From positions 26,266,975 to 26,330,974 of the forward strand of contig NC_134283.1 of the NCBI RefSeq assembly GCF_949628215.1: a DNA stretch of 64,000 bases, written 5' to 3'. Below the pieces are notes generated by a model, which worked only from the letters and a program-made list of their open reading frames with translations, did no database searches and was not told the DNA's origin. This DNA is from Phalacrocorax aristotelis (taxonomy: Eukaryota > Chordata > Aves > Suliformes > Phalacrocoracidae). The translations under genes and the position numbers were made by a program. This document shows, piece after piece, positions 1 to 12,111 of this stretch; the stretch's first letter is position 1; the number at the start of each line of letters is the position of its first letter.

Positions 1-3000
1 TTTAAAAGGTTCACTGCTTTTGTCAAGCTAATGGCACAATTAAGTAAAAGTGTTTCTATAGATATGAAAATTTCATCAGCTTATGCTTTTTGAAGAATCA
101 ATTAGACAATGTGGGTTTTGTTCAGAAGTCTAAAACATAGCATATTGCACTGCCCTTTGAAAGCCAAGCCCACCTCATCTCATTCTTGCAGACATTTCTA
201 CTAAATTAAATGAGGGAGAAAAGTTTGGTAGAAATCACACTGCATAAAATGCTCTTTCAGCAAAAGATTTTCTCCAAAATACTTTGAGTCAAAGTTTTCA
301 GCTTTATTTCTACCAAACTGAAAACAGAAACAACAGCCAGCCTGGTTCAGGCTACTATTTATAAAATGATACAGCAGTGACATTTAGACCTTAAGTGTTG
401 TTTATTGTCATGCAGGAGGTGATTATACAGCAAGTACCTTGTCTTGACACTGCTTGTGGGAATTGGAAGATTCTGCTTGTCTCAGCTTCTTTCTAGTTGA
501 ATTCTATTCTTTATAGAACAGAAAAGCCTAAAGCCAGTCTGCCTGCAGTCAGCATGCTAGTTGAGGAAAGACACCGTTACCTACAGGGTACACTGGGAAG
601 AATAATATTCGCTTTACAGAATGTTAACTGTTGTTGGAAGAGTCATCAACAGCCATGTTTTCTTATGCTTGTTCAGCTCTAAATGCAAAGTCTGGAGTGG
701 CATTTGTGGACCAGTTTTTCCTCAATCTTTGCTGCAAGGTTCTGAGAGTCAGTTGTACAAGTGCTTTGAAAAGGGGCAGAAATAATTGATGCTTGGTAAA
801 GAGGAAGGTGACAAAGGGAGAACAAAGATGGATTACCGAGTCAAAAGGGCAGACTAGGAAAAGGTCCTTTGCCTAAATGGAGAACAGAAGAGCACAAAGA
901 AAACTGTCTTAATAAGAAATAAAAAACACCCCTTGCTTTTTATGCTGCTCAGTAGAAGATACAAAGATTGTTATAGGATGAACTGGCACGTGAGCAGTAC
1001 ATGATAATTAAGTACTGATGGAAGTTTGTAATTAGTAGGTCCCACTCTATAAGACTAGTTTTGAAATGAGTCATCTGCTTTGTTCTAGAATTGGTTGAAG
1101 TGACCCTTTTCAGTACTAGAATTGGGCAAGTTAATTGTAGCAAATATTAGTTTAATTCATTCTTTTAAATTAATTTAATAGATTAATTAATTGAACTTAC
1201 ATCTAAGCTATACAAATTTGCTCATTTTAAATTTAGCAGATGGTTTATATACCATAATTACACTGAATGAAAGGTAAACATTTAAGTTCATCATCTAGAC
1301 ACCTTGGATATATTGACTTTGTAAACAGAATGACACAAATGTACCCTAATTCTGTTGATAGTGGTATTCTCCTAAAATGCCTGGAGAGGAAGCATCTGTG
1401 CCTTTCAAATTGAGATGATTAAAACTAAACAAATAAATTCTACTGTAAGTCACTCCCTTCAAGAACAGATATGGAAGAGGCTTTCCATTCCTCATTTAGG
1501 CAATCTAGCAAGTTGTAAGGCCTAAAACTTGGTATGAATAAACATTAAGGAAACACATATCAGTTGTACCACACCCTCGTTCAATGCTACAAAAATTATA
1601 CTTCATGACTATCCTTTACTGCATTTCTGACTCAGAAAAAATGTATTATCACTACTTCTCAAAAACAGAGCTGTGGTTGTTGAAAAACCATGTGTTGATG
1701 GAATGGTGTAATCTGCCTGGTCTGGATTTAGTCCTTCCTTCACCTTGTCCTCTTATTTAAGTATTAGACCATTAGAGAGCCAGCCAGACCATGAGCTGCT
1801 GTAGCTCAGTCAGTTCTCTGGATTTCAAAGAAAATTAAAGTAGAATTTGGCCTACTGTGTCTTAGCTGAAAATCACCAGCTGTCTTCAAACCCTGACGTT
1901 AGCAACATATGCCATTTTTATTTATCACAGCCACCCTTCTGGAATATGCAAGAATGAAACACATGGAGACATTTTGGCCAGGGAGTTAAAGACAGCCATG
2001 GAAAAAGTTAGTGAACAGATTTGGCTTGTCTTAAATCTGCTTTTTACCTTGCACATCTCATTATGCAACCTAGCTGGTGATTATCTAAATAATGATATAC
2101 ATCACAGGATTCCAAAAAGGGTGGAGAATCTCAATATAAAGCCATACACGCTTCTTTTGACAGCTTTCAACACTGAGACATCAGGTACAAGCAGCTTTGT
2201 GATAATGTCCATCTGTTAAAATAGCCCCTCAGAGATTAGCACAGCTGGATGTGAAACAGCAGTCCCCAGGGAGCTTTTATTTACACCTGTGACTGAAGTG
2301 CCCAGCAGTAACATTGTGATAGAAAACTGCTTTTGCCATAACTGCCATCTGTTTCTTTGCCAAGTGTAGTTCCAGTGATTCAAATGGATCTAAAACTTTC
2401 CATACTTTTGTACAAAATATGAAAGTCTTTAGTTACAGCTTGTAGAAATAAATTAATGATATTTCATTAGATTACAATAACTATTTTAACAAGCTGTTTA
2501 AAGATGACTCCTCTATATTAAAAAGAAAGAAAACAAAGAAATAGAATAAAGGCCTAACAGTCTCTCCCTATCAACATGCTACAGGCTGCTGTACCCAGCC
2601 AACCCATTCTTTTATTTGTGACAGCTTGAATTAAAACACGTTCATCTGTTTGTTGAGAACATTTTGTCAGCTTAGATTAAGATTCTGTTTTGTCATCCTT
2701 ACCCAGACCAGTGAGTACAGGCATGCATTCAGCTGAAGAGGTGAAATAGGACTGGGATCTACAGGACTGGAATCTGTAGGACTTCATTGTAAGTCAAATA
2801 CTGAATTCAGCCCAGCCATCTTTTCACGGTGTAAATACTCACTGCATACAGATTTGACTTTGCAAAAAAGAGTAGTTTTGTGCCTAAGTTACTGCATAGT
2901 AATGTAGTCAGAAAGAAGATACATTTGTGATCAGCTTAGTATGTCACTCAGTCTTTCCCCCGAGACACCCACTCAAAGGAAAATTGCATCAGCTTTTACA

Positions 3001-4831
3001 AACACCTGAAGAGCATTAGAATACTTTTTTCTGGGTATCCAAGTATGGTTCTCACTCTGTAAAATTATTTGCAGAAGAAATTCAACTTGTCTCTGCAACA
3101 TTCTAAAGTTCATTCAGATAAATACGTCCCAAAGTTTTTCAGCAATATGGTGACATCATTCAAATAAGGAAACACAGAGTAACAAATGCAGGGAAATTTC
3201 CCTGTACCTCTTTCCCAACTTTTTGGTTTTTTTTTTTTAATTTCTTTTCTCTTTCTGTTCACTCCATTAGGAGGAGCTCTTGCAGTATTTGGCCTAGACG
3301 GCTCTCTGGTTTACCTAGTAACATTCTAACTAATCATTACCCAGTAGAAAGGAACATACTCAGCTTTAAATGTTCAAGTGAACACGTTTCAAGAAGCTTG
3401 ACTTAAACCATACAGCTGCCATTAATATTACCCACAGATAATAGTTTGACCAGTAAAAAGCAAAACCCCTATAACAAATAGTACTGCTAATATCTCTGTG
3501 TTTCAGGGCATATGCACACCTTCAGACATTCCCACAACATACCAGCCTTAAAGCATCATCATATATATATATACTGGGAACACACAAAAATGCTAAATTA
3601 TGAAATATAGGCAAGTCACTCATGAGCCGCATGTGACCATGGTGAAAATGTATCTTCACTGAAAAGTCATGACACGTCCTGGCATTGCAACAAATACTAT
3701 GGCATTGCATGGTCATTTCTGGTATCTGTTCTAACTGTCATATTCCTTGATGGCATTAATTCACAAAGTTTAATGGACAACAATATAAAGGTGGTTCTGA
3801 GAGGTGAAATGGAATTAATCCAACTCTTACCAAACAAAGCACTGGAACATAAGTGCAAAGACTAATTCCTGCACACACCAAGCATAACACAGGGGATCAC
3901 TACAGAGTGAATGTGGTGACAAGACAACATTCAGTACCAGAACAGATGATTTCAGTACTACTGACATCAGTAGACTTAAATTAAGTAATGGGTACTGCTA
4001 CCCCATGTATCTTCTACTTATTTGACTGACAAAATCTGACATTTCACAAAGAAGGAAAACCCCCCAAAATATTAAGCTTTGAGCACCTATTGCAAGGTAC
4101 TTTGGATGGATAACTTATGTAAATCAAAGGACAAAACCTAGAAGCCTAATTCCTTTAACAGTCAACTGAGACATGTAAATGCCAAAGCACACACTTTATT
4201 GCTACAAAATGACTTAAATTCCCTAAGGAAGGGAGCGTAATCCTCCTTTTGAGCCCAAACTACAAAAGTTTTAGATGCAGCAGAAGATAAATTTGATTTA
4301 ATGTTTTCAAAATAATTTTCATAAATAGTTCCACTTTGGGAGTAGTTATGTTCAATGGCACACCTCCATGGTGATTCTTTTAATGCAAACTCCACTTGAC
4401 AGTCACACACCATTAGCTCTTTCAGTAAAGTAACATTTACTGTACTGTTTGGAGAAAAATAGGATACAGTGTATCATAGACCTGTCCATTCTGATGAAAA
4501 CGTCTAATAAGGTGACATCTCAGCTAGTGCTTGAGCTTTCAAAGTTTCTCATTTGAAGAAGCTTACATTTTAAGTTAGTCAAAATAAGGATCAATAATAA
4601 GGAAGAGTAGTGTTAAAATAATATTTTTCAGTGCTGGAAGCTTTTATATATAAGTTCCTAGGTTTCTCCCCCCCACCCCTCATGTCAATAGGTACTTTAA
4701 TTTCAGTCTCAGATCTATGTTTCAGTATTTATGATGTGAAGGGAGAACCTTCATCCTGAGCTAGATTAGCAGAATGATGAATAAGTGGGGAAAATTGCAG
4801 GTGAAATTTGATCTAGCAGTGCAGTAGCCTT
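1..4831. other. AT-rich non-coding DNA, no gene recognised
   Basis: No frame holds more than 83 codons and none of the short frames resembles a known protein. Small features visible are a T run at 3227-3238, an AT dinucleotide run at 3561-3573, a 16-bp palindrome at 3189-3204 and an AT-only stretch with overlapping TTAATTAATT homeodomain-type cores near 1181-1196. I see no repeat family that I can name. The stretch reads as intergenic or intronic vertebrate DNA. Confidence 0.75.
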
Positions 4832-5605
4832 AATCATAGAACTATCATAGAATGCCCTGAGTTGGAAGGGACCCACAAGGATCAAGTCCAACTCCTGTCC
4901 CTGCACAGGACAACCCCAAATTCACACCATGTTTCTGAGGGTATTGTCCAAGTTGTTCTTGAACAGCATTAGGCTTGGTGCCGTGATACCTCCCTGGGGA
5001 TCCAGTTCCAGTGCTCCACTACCCTTTGGGTGAAGAACCTCTTCCTGATATCCAGCTTAACCCTCCCCTGGCACGTCTTCCTGCCATTCCTTCGGGTCCT
5101 GTCATTGGTCACCAGAGAGAAGGGATCAGCACCTGCCCCTTCTCCTCCCCCTGTGAGGAAGCTGTAGACCGTGATGAAGTCTGCCCTCAGTCTCCTCCAG
5201 GCTGAACAAACCAAGTGACTTTAGCCACTCCTCGCATGGTTTCTCCTCTAAACCCTTCACCAACTTTGTGTCCCTTCTCTGGACACTCTCTAGTAGCTTT
5301 ATATCCTTAATACACTGTGGCACCCAAACCTGTACACAGCACTTGAGGTGAGGCTGCACCAGGGCAGAGCAGAGCAGGACAATCCCCTCCCTTGACCAGC
5401 TGCAATGCTCTGCTTGATGCACGCCAGGGCACGGTTGACCCTCTTGGCTGCCAGGGCACACTGGTGGCTCACGTTAAACTTGCCGTTGACCAGAACCCCC
5501 AGGTCCCCCCCGCGGAGCTGCTCTCCAGCCTCTCGCTCCCCAGTCTGTACGTACATCCAGGGTTGCCATGCCCCTGGTGCAAAATCCGGCACTGTGTGTG
5601 CTTTC
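4832..5605 (-). mobile_element. CR1 LINE, 5'-truncated
   Basis: This is a 5'-truncated CR1 retrotransposon read on the minus strand. Its 3' end lies at the low coordinate, where two CATAGAA-type octamers (4834-4852) are followed by the typical CR1 3' untranslated block containing GTTGGAAGGGACC. The remaining part encodes the C-terminal end of the CR1 reverse transcriptase, in the usual order: a leader with GGDLGVLV, then [13 protein letters not shown], then a C-terminal block with NDRTRRNG and FFTQRVVEHWNWIPREV. The piece is about 0.77 kb of an element that is normally about 4.5 kb, as expected for CR1 insertions. No target duplication is evident, which is usual for this family. The 5' boundary near 5605 is approximate. 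Confidence 0.95.
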
Positions 5606-5625
5606 ATAACTAACATCTGATTCAT
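4969..5625 (-). pseudogene. CR1 ORF2 reverse-transcriptase C-terminal remnant
   Basis: The coding remnant inside the CR1 is broken by two compensating frameshifts. The upstream part (5625 to about 5390, with [20 protein letters not shown]) and the final part (about 5205 to 4969, with RTRRNGRK and RVVEHWNWIPREV) share one frame. The middle part (about 5390 to 5205, with [16 protein letters not shown]) is in another. The catalytic fingers and palm with the metal-binding aspartates are missing because of 5' truncation, so the copy cannot mobilise itself. The last codons before the stop at 4969 end early relative to typical CR1. The first few codons above 5605 are probably flanking DNA. Confidence 0.9.
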
Positions 5626-8600
5626 TCACACAACTTTCTTGTGATTCTAGAGGAAACATTTCTAATAGTATTCTTACTTTTCCCTAATTGCAAAGGTATA
5701 ATTTGATAAAGAAAGAACTGACAACTTTTGAATGGCCACATGATCTAGACAATTTCTTCTTAGATATTATTGGCTTACACATTGTGCAATACCGTGTTGG
5801 GACTTTGAAATCCTTCTCTGTGTGCAGTGCAGGAAGGTCTATGTCTTATTCTTGCCAACAGCCCTTCCACACTACCTCAAATGATGCCTTAAACATTGTT
5901 CCTGGGAAATTTCTACAGGCTAAGATGGAGGAGGAAAAATTAGATCAAGTATCTCTCAGTGCTTTTCACCCTCTTCAGCTCCTGCCATCCGATGTATTTT
6001 ACTAAACCTCCGAGGATTTCACGAATTTCAATGATTTAATCCAAAAAGAAATGTGATGGAGGGCAAAATTTTGTCAATCCCAGTCTCTGATTATGTTGTT
6101 CTTCTTTTCCTGATAGATGTATGGGTACATGGTGAATAAATTGTGGGTGTTCTTCTAATATATCTATAGTTTTTTTTACAGGCATTTTGATTGCATTTCT
6201 CCTTCTGCAGACTAAAGCAGAAGTAACATTTTCCAGCAAGGAAATTCTAAAAATGAAGTCCTCAATACTGAAGATATAATTTAAAAGGCAAGAATGTTCA
6301 TATTTTATCTGATCTCTAAACAATCCTGCAGAACACATATGAAAAGTTTTAAAAACAATAAAACTAAATCCTTTTTAAAGGGCTTCAGTTATCCTAGCAA
6401 GGACAAATAAAGAATTAGTTAAATTCTAACCCTCCTACTGAATTAATTTACTCTTGTTGGTTCACAGCAAGTTTTAAATGAAATTTTAACATAAGTTTGT
6501 TGTCTAGTGATATAAACAACATTATGTACTTTCAGATGTCCCATTCATTTTAAATACTCTAAATACATTGGCTAGACATAAATTATTCATGCAATACAGT
6601 AATCTTAACATCATTTCTTGCATGAAAAGTTATGAAGAATGGGAATTGCCTAGGTGCTATTTTTCTCCCTGACTCAGTACTATTCCTTTAAAATCCAGGG
6701 TAATTTTATGCTTGATTTTTCAGGGCTAACATTTATATTAATTAAATAAATGTTTCACATGGACAAGTCTAATGAGAGATCATATCTTGAGAGACAACTT
6801 AAAAGAACAGCCCAGTCATTTCTGTAACCAGGGCTCTTCTCTAATTAAATTTATATATAGTGTATGTAGTGCCATTGTCAAACATCAAGTGCTATGGAAG
6901 TAAAAGGGCTAGCCATAGTAGCATTAGAATAATTAATGTTTTGATTTATCAAAAATCCTCCAAGATGATGAGGACAATGATACACTGCTGCTTCTTGACA
7001 ATTAAAGCTTTTGACAGAGAATGATAAACCATAGTATATTGAGAGCCTCCACAGAGGCTTATAAGAAAACAGTTTAGCAACTTACTGGAAACATTAGGAC
7101 AATTCAATGACTCTCGAAGAGCAGAGGTGAAGACAGTTACAGATGATGTTTTAAAACTTAATTCAAAATAACTTTACATAATGGTACTTCATATTTCATC
7201 GGTTTTGAGTCTGAAATGTTTGAAGACAAGATAAGAGTGGGATAATATTACCCTGCAAGCTGCTCATCAGTAGTCACAACATTTTAGGAAACCACTCTTG
7301 TGTTCTTGGTAACTATTTTGTGAAGAAAATTTCTCTCTTCAATAGCTTTCATACCTCAGAATTGATTTGGTAAAATTTAAAAATGAACATTTGATACATA
7401 AATCCATCTTCAAGTATGTAAGAATTTGAACAATCATGCAAATATGAAAATATGAGGTTAGATAGAAGTATGAGAAATCAAAGTGGTCTGCCTGAAGAAC
7501 TAATTATGCAAATAACATCACACTCAACAAAATACCAGGAATACCAGGACAGTAGAAAGATGTCAGTGTTTTGTATTCAAATAATGATATTTATTGATGA
7601 AAAATTACCTCCCAGAGACAATGATAGCCATTTAATAGTGCATTTGTTCAAATCTGTAGATTAAAGGCCGACATCGCAGTGCAGGATGTGATGACTGATC
7701 TCTTGGTTCTGACTGACAGATTATGGAAAGGATGACTGCAAAGTGAAAATAGAGACAAGCAGCTTATATTTGGTGAAAAGGGGAAGAAGCAGCAGATCAA
7801 GAAGTTACAAGGTAATGAAAACAATTTGGGAGGCAAGCAACTTTTTACAGCAGTGTTCTGGATAACTCAAAGTATTTTAAGCCAAAGAAAAAGCAGATTA
7901 CAGCAACCAGCTGCTAGAGGAAGAGTGGAGAAAAGCCTTACTGATTGAATAGATAAGAAAAGCCTATCTTACACATCTTTGATTATTATATCATTGTGAT
8001 AAGCTAAATATGAAGTCCTAGATATAAGTCTGAGTAAAAAAGTAATGCACAGGAGACAAATGAAAGAGCTGTAGTCTTTGAGAAAGGAGACAGCAAAAGG
8101 GAAAACATGTATGATTTTGCCTACGGAGGAGATGGATTCAACCGTGAGTACAAGTCAGAAAAACATGTCATGATTTTACATTGAGCAGGTGGAATCATGT
8201 CTCACTGTCATTCTAGAGGTGGGTTGAAATGTTTGTGCTTGCAAATAAGAACTTTCAGAAATATGGCATGAAGCTAGAAAAGTAAAATAACAAAAGTTTG
8301 GGGAAATATGAAAAGAGATGCTAAGAAAATGAGTGACAGCAGACAAAGTCAGGAGAAGATGACTGACAAATAGCACGATAAATTTTTATTACAAGGAACC
8401 AGAAGTAAATAAAAAATATTTTTCTCTGTCATATTCTTATACCAGGATGCTAGGATAGTAAAGATGCTTATTTATGCTGATACTACACAAGTTGCTTCCT
8501 ACCAACCAGCTTAATTTTTCTACTCCCTTCTTAATTATAATACTGAATGACACTTATTTCAAGCCAGGTCATCTAATTTCTGCAAAAATATAATCAAAGG

Positions 8601-11600
8601 TTTTGACTTTAAGTTCTTTTGTTATATCAAATATTTTATGCTGTTTTATAGAAAACAGTGATGCAAAATGTATCATCAGTCCCTGTGTGTACATTGGCAG
8701 TATCACAATTTATTCTGGTAGACATATATATGAGCTACTTACACCTATACAAGATGAGGAGACTTGCTCACAATAAATACACAGAAACCTTAAAACTAAT
8801 TATTTCAAAGCATTTTATTAAACCTAAACATTTATAATATTTTATAAGAAATAACTATCTGATAATTCTATTGAGTGCTTGTCTTCAAGTGCAAGAGAAG
8901 GGACATTGCCCAGGGGACTTTCATTGCAAATGAAATGGCAAGGGCTTGCAGTAGTAGACCAGGCTTAAAAAAACCAACCAACCAGAAAACACCCAAATCC
9001 CAGCAAATCTGTTCATCCAAATTAATATTCACAGAGGGTCTTAACACATACTCCTATTTTGTGATTTCACATTCCTAAAAAACCCCAGCAAAACCATCCT
9101 GTATGACTTAGTATTTCATAGAAAGGTTTCCAGAATATTTTTAATGCTGTAGATCCAACGTATCCCTGACAAATTTTCGTTCATTAATTCAGTGGCAGAT
9201 TCCAGAAGGCCAAACTGACATTAGTTGAAAGAGATGATTAGTCAAATTAAATGAGAACTGAAGAACTGAGTTTCATTAATGTCTGAACACTTGATACTCT
9301 GAAAAATATTTTGACATCTTTAGAGTTTTTTTGCTATTAAAAACATGGTAAATTCAATTGCCAGGTTAACGTAAAATAAAAGCGAAAACAATATTACTCC
9401 AAGAAAAGTTCATGAACAACTGAATCCCATTATAGCAAAAATCTGGAAAGTCTTAGATACATGTATCTAAAACCATATAAAGACTTGAAATCTCTTGGAA
9501 GTCCCATTTGTTATAATCTTAGAGGTAGCCTATTTGAATTAGATCTCAAAATGCTGAACTCAGCCTCGAAAAATGTAGGCCTCTTCAGACATTCAGATGT
9601 TTTTGTAAAAACAGTGTTAACTGTTCTGGCAGCTGGACATAATCCTTTACAAATCTAATGGAGATGAATGGGATCAAATTGGATTCAGCTGAAGGGCTGC
9701 TTCTTCAATCACCACTATGATCTCTAGGCACAAGTGATAGATCAGTATGAATTGTCTGGCTCTGGCTATACTACTTAGCATTTCCCTCATCCTAAACTTG
9801 ACCCTGGTGGCAACATGTAAAGTTTTAGAAAATGATACTGGCCAGCTCATACACACACTAGATTTAAAACAGCATGACAGAAAATGGGTTGGTCTCTTAT
9901 AAAAATCTTATGCAGAGTCCAGTAATGACTATATGCATCCAGAGAAAGAAAGTAGAGTTACAGCACAACCATGAGCAGAAAGCAGTCAAAAAGGAAAACA
10001 GGCACAGCTCCACGCATTTAAGACAATCATGGTTAAAACATATCTGGCATCCAAGTTTTCAATATTTATTGTTTCCAAACCTACATATAGGGATATCATT
10101 TTACAAATTTCAAAGTTTATCTATTAATCAAAAGATAAATTTTCTTAGTTTTCTATCTTTTTCTCAGATTTTCTTAAAAAGATGATCAGTTTGTGCTGTA
10201 GAGCAAATTATTTTTAGTTTTCCAGCTATTAAGTTCTGATAGAGAAGGTATGTGTTTTTCAGATATGATTTAAAAACAGATTATGCATTCATGTAATTGT
10301 CTTATTTCTAATTTAATTCTAATTAAAAAGGCCTAAAATTAATCAAATATTCGTAAAACTGTTTTTCATTTGAATATTCCTGTTGCAATTGTTTTCAAAT
10401 GGCATTCCAATAGATACATTATTAAATTTTGAAATTTCTTCCTTCTGGCTTGCACAGAGCACTGGGCAAACCACTGGGATACAGAATTTCCATTACATTC
10501 AATTATCGTATCATTGCTGGGAAATGCTGCCGCTGTACAGCCTTATAACAATTTTAAAGATTTAAATTTTTTTGCACGAGGCCTCAGAAAACCTGGTAAG
10601 ATGGGTCCTATCACGTCCACTGTACTGATGACTAAACTAAACTAGTAGTAGTTTGTTGTGTTATTAAAGCTAACCAATGAGTTTAAGTTGGAGCTAAACC
10701 TGAACTTGGTGATCTTAATCCCACACCTCCACAGCCAACCACTCTTCCAGGAAATACATAACAGTAACGCAGCTCAGCATTTCTTCTAGTGCTGTTTCAT
10801 ACATTTCAATACAATCACATACATTTCCTTCAAACATCCTACGTAAAAGCTTGTTGCAATGAAAAGGTTAGACCATTGAACACACCTTGGCGAGACACCT
10901 ACTTTAAGCTTTACTTGAAAGTGAGTGCAAAAATAGGAATGGGAACAGGAAGCGTGTTGATTTAAATGCAAGTGTTGCCCATGGTGTTTACATCAAGAGT
11001 GACAGCAAAATTACTGAGTTACTTCAACATTCATGCATTTGGATATCTTCAGGGCAGTCAGTATAACAGAAACAATGCTTGTGCTAGGCAGTTTGTGTAC
11101 AGATATTAATGTTCAAGTGATTCCTAAAGCAACAGTACATCTAGGGCTTTTTCCTGTAGAGTTTTTTTCAGTAGAGGAAAATGGATTTATAATAGAATAC
11201 ATTTTACAAGAATGGTAAGGTTGATAGAACTACAAGTCACTATTCTTATGGTCAGATCATAATGTACCTCAACCAAACCACAGTAAATCAATCACTTATG
11301 AAACTCAGGTAAAGTTTCCTTTATTTTTTATTAGATTGTGCTGCTGAATTCTTGAAGTAATATCACAAGTCTAATTTGCATTAGTATGCAAGGTATTGTC
11401 CCATTTCCCATCCCTTCAGCAAATACATTTGGCCATTGTTTTCAAACCAGAAGCTACAGAATTCTCCAAAAGCATTTTTATTTTTAAGCATTCTTTGATT
11501 TACTATATTAATGATAAAACTTGGATATTTTACTTTTTTAAGATTTATAATCATAAGCTTAAAGATAAATCTAAAAAGCGTTACAGAGGGAGTTGTTAGC

Positions 11601-11767
11601 CATTGCTGATCACCTGGTATTCCTTGCTAAGCAAAGGACTTGATATAACACATGTATCCTGAATTTAGGTATTGAGAGCCACTTACCCTATTCCCCAGTC
11701 AGAAATGGCTGTCTAATATTCTTGTCTCAAGCTTATCTGTATTATTTTAAAATACAGGTGTACTGGG
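5606..11767. other. AT-rich non-coding DNA, no gene recognised
   Basis: About 6.2 kb without a recognisable gene or named repeat. The longest frames are 105 and 103 codons (5688-6005 and 9874-10185, both plus strand); neither resembles a known domain and their composition follows the AT-rich background. A cluster of TAATT/AATTA homeodomain-type cores lies near 10305-10350. Nothing else stands out. Confidence 0.7.
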
Positions 11768-12111
11768 TGTAGATGTCAAAGGTCTGGCAGGAGGGGTACC
11801 CTCCATGAGGAGGCCAGGCCTGCGGGACACTGCAGAGCCAGTCTGCAGAGCTCCAGGGGTGCTGCAGCTGCCAGAGCTGTGGCTAGAAGTGGAAGCTTTT
11901 TACCTTTCTCACTACCTAAATCTATTTTAATGAGCAATAAATTTTCCCCAGGTTGAGTCTGCTTTGCCCATGACAGTAACATGGAAGCAGTCTCTCCATC
12001 TTTATCCTGACTTACAAACATTTCCATCCTGTTTCACCCCATCCAGTTGGTGGGGAAGAAAAAGTGAGCAGTTGGGTGGACACAGTTTCTGGCCAAGGTC
12101 AACCCACCACA
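11768..12111 (+). mobile_element. Endogenous retrovirus LTR (old, ERVL-like)
   Basis: The 3' half matches my memory of a widespread avian ERVL-type LTR. There is a polyadenylation signal AATAAA at 11936-11941, then a block around 11950-11985 (GTTGAGTCTGCTTTGCCCAT), then a region corresponding to the U5 TCTCTCC...TTATC..GAC segment. The 3' terminus ends GGTCAACCCACCACA at 12111. The 5' boundary is set at a TGT at 11768, where a locally GC-rich segment begins, but it is less certain, and this copy is much shorter than full-length relatives. No clear 5-bp target duplication flanks it. No retroviral coding region is adjacent, so it is a solo or fragmentary LTR. Divergence is visible across the whole element, so it is old. 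Confidence 0.72.

Noticed and set aside
1795..1850. TAGCTCAGTCAGTT followed by TCTCTGGATTTC, suggestive of a tRNA A-box
   Set aside because: No B-box and no acceptor stem; a chance match.
3189..3204. 16-bp palindrome CAGGGAAATTTCCCTG containing a kappaB-like core
   Set aside because: About one such palindrome is expected by chance in 64 kb, and nothing around it suggests a promoter.
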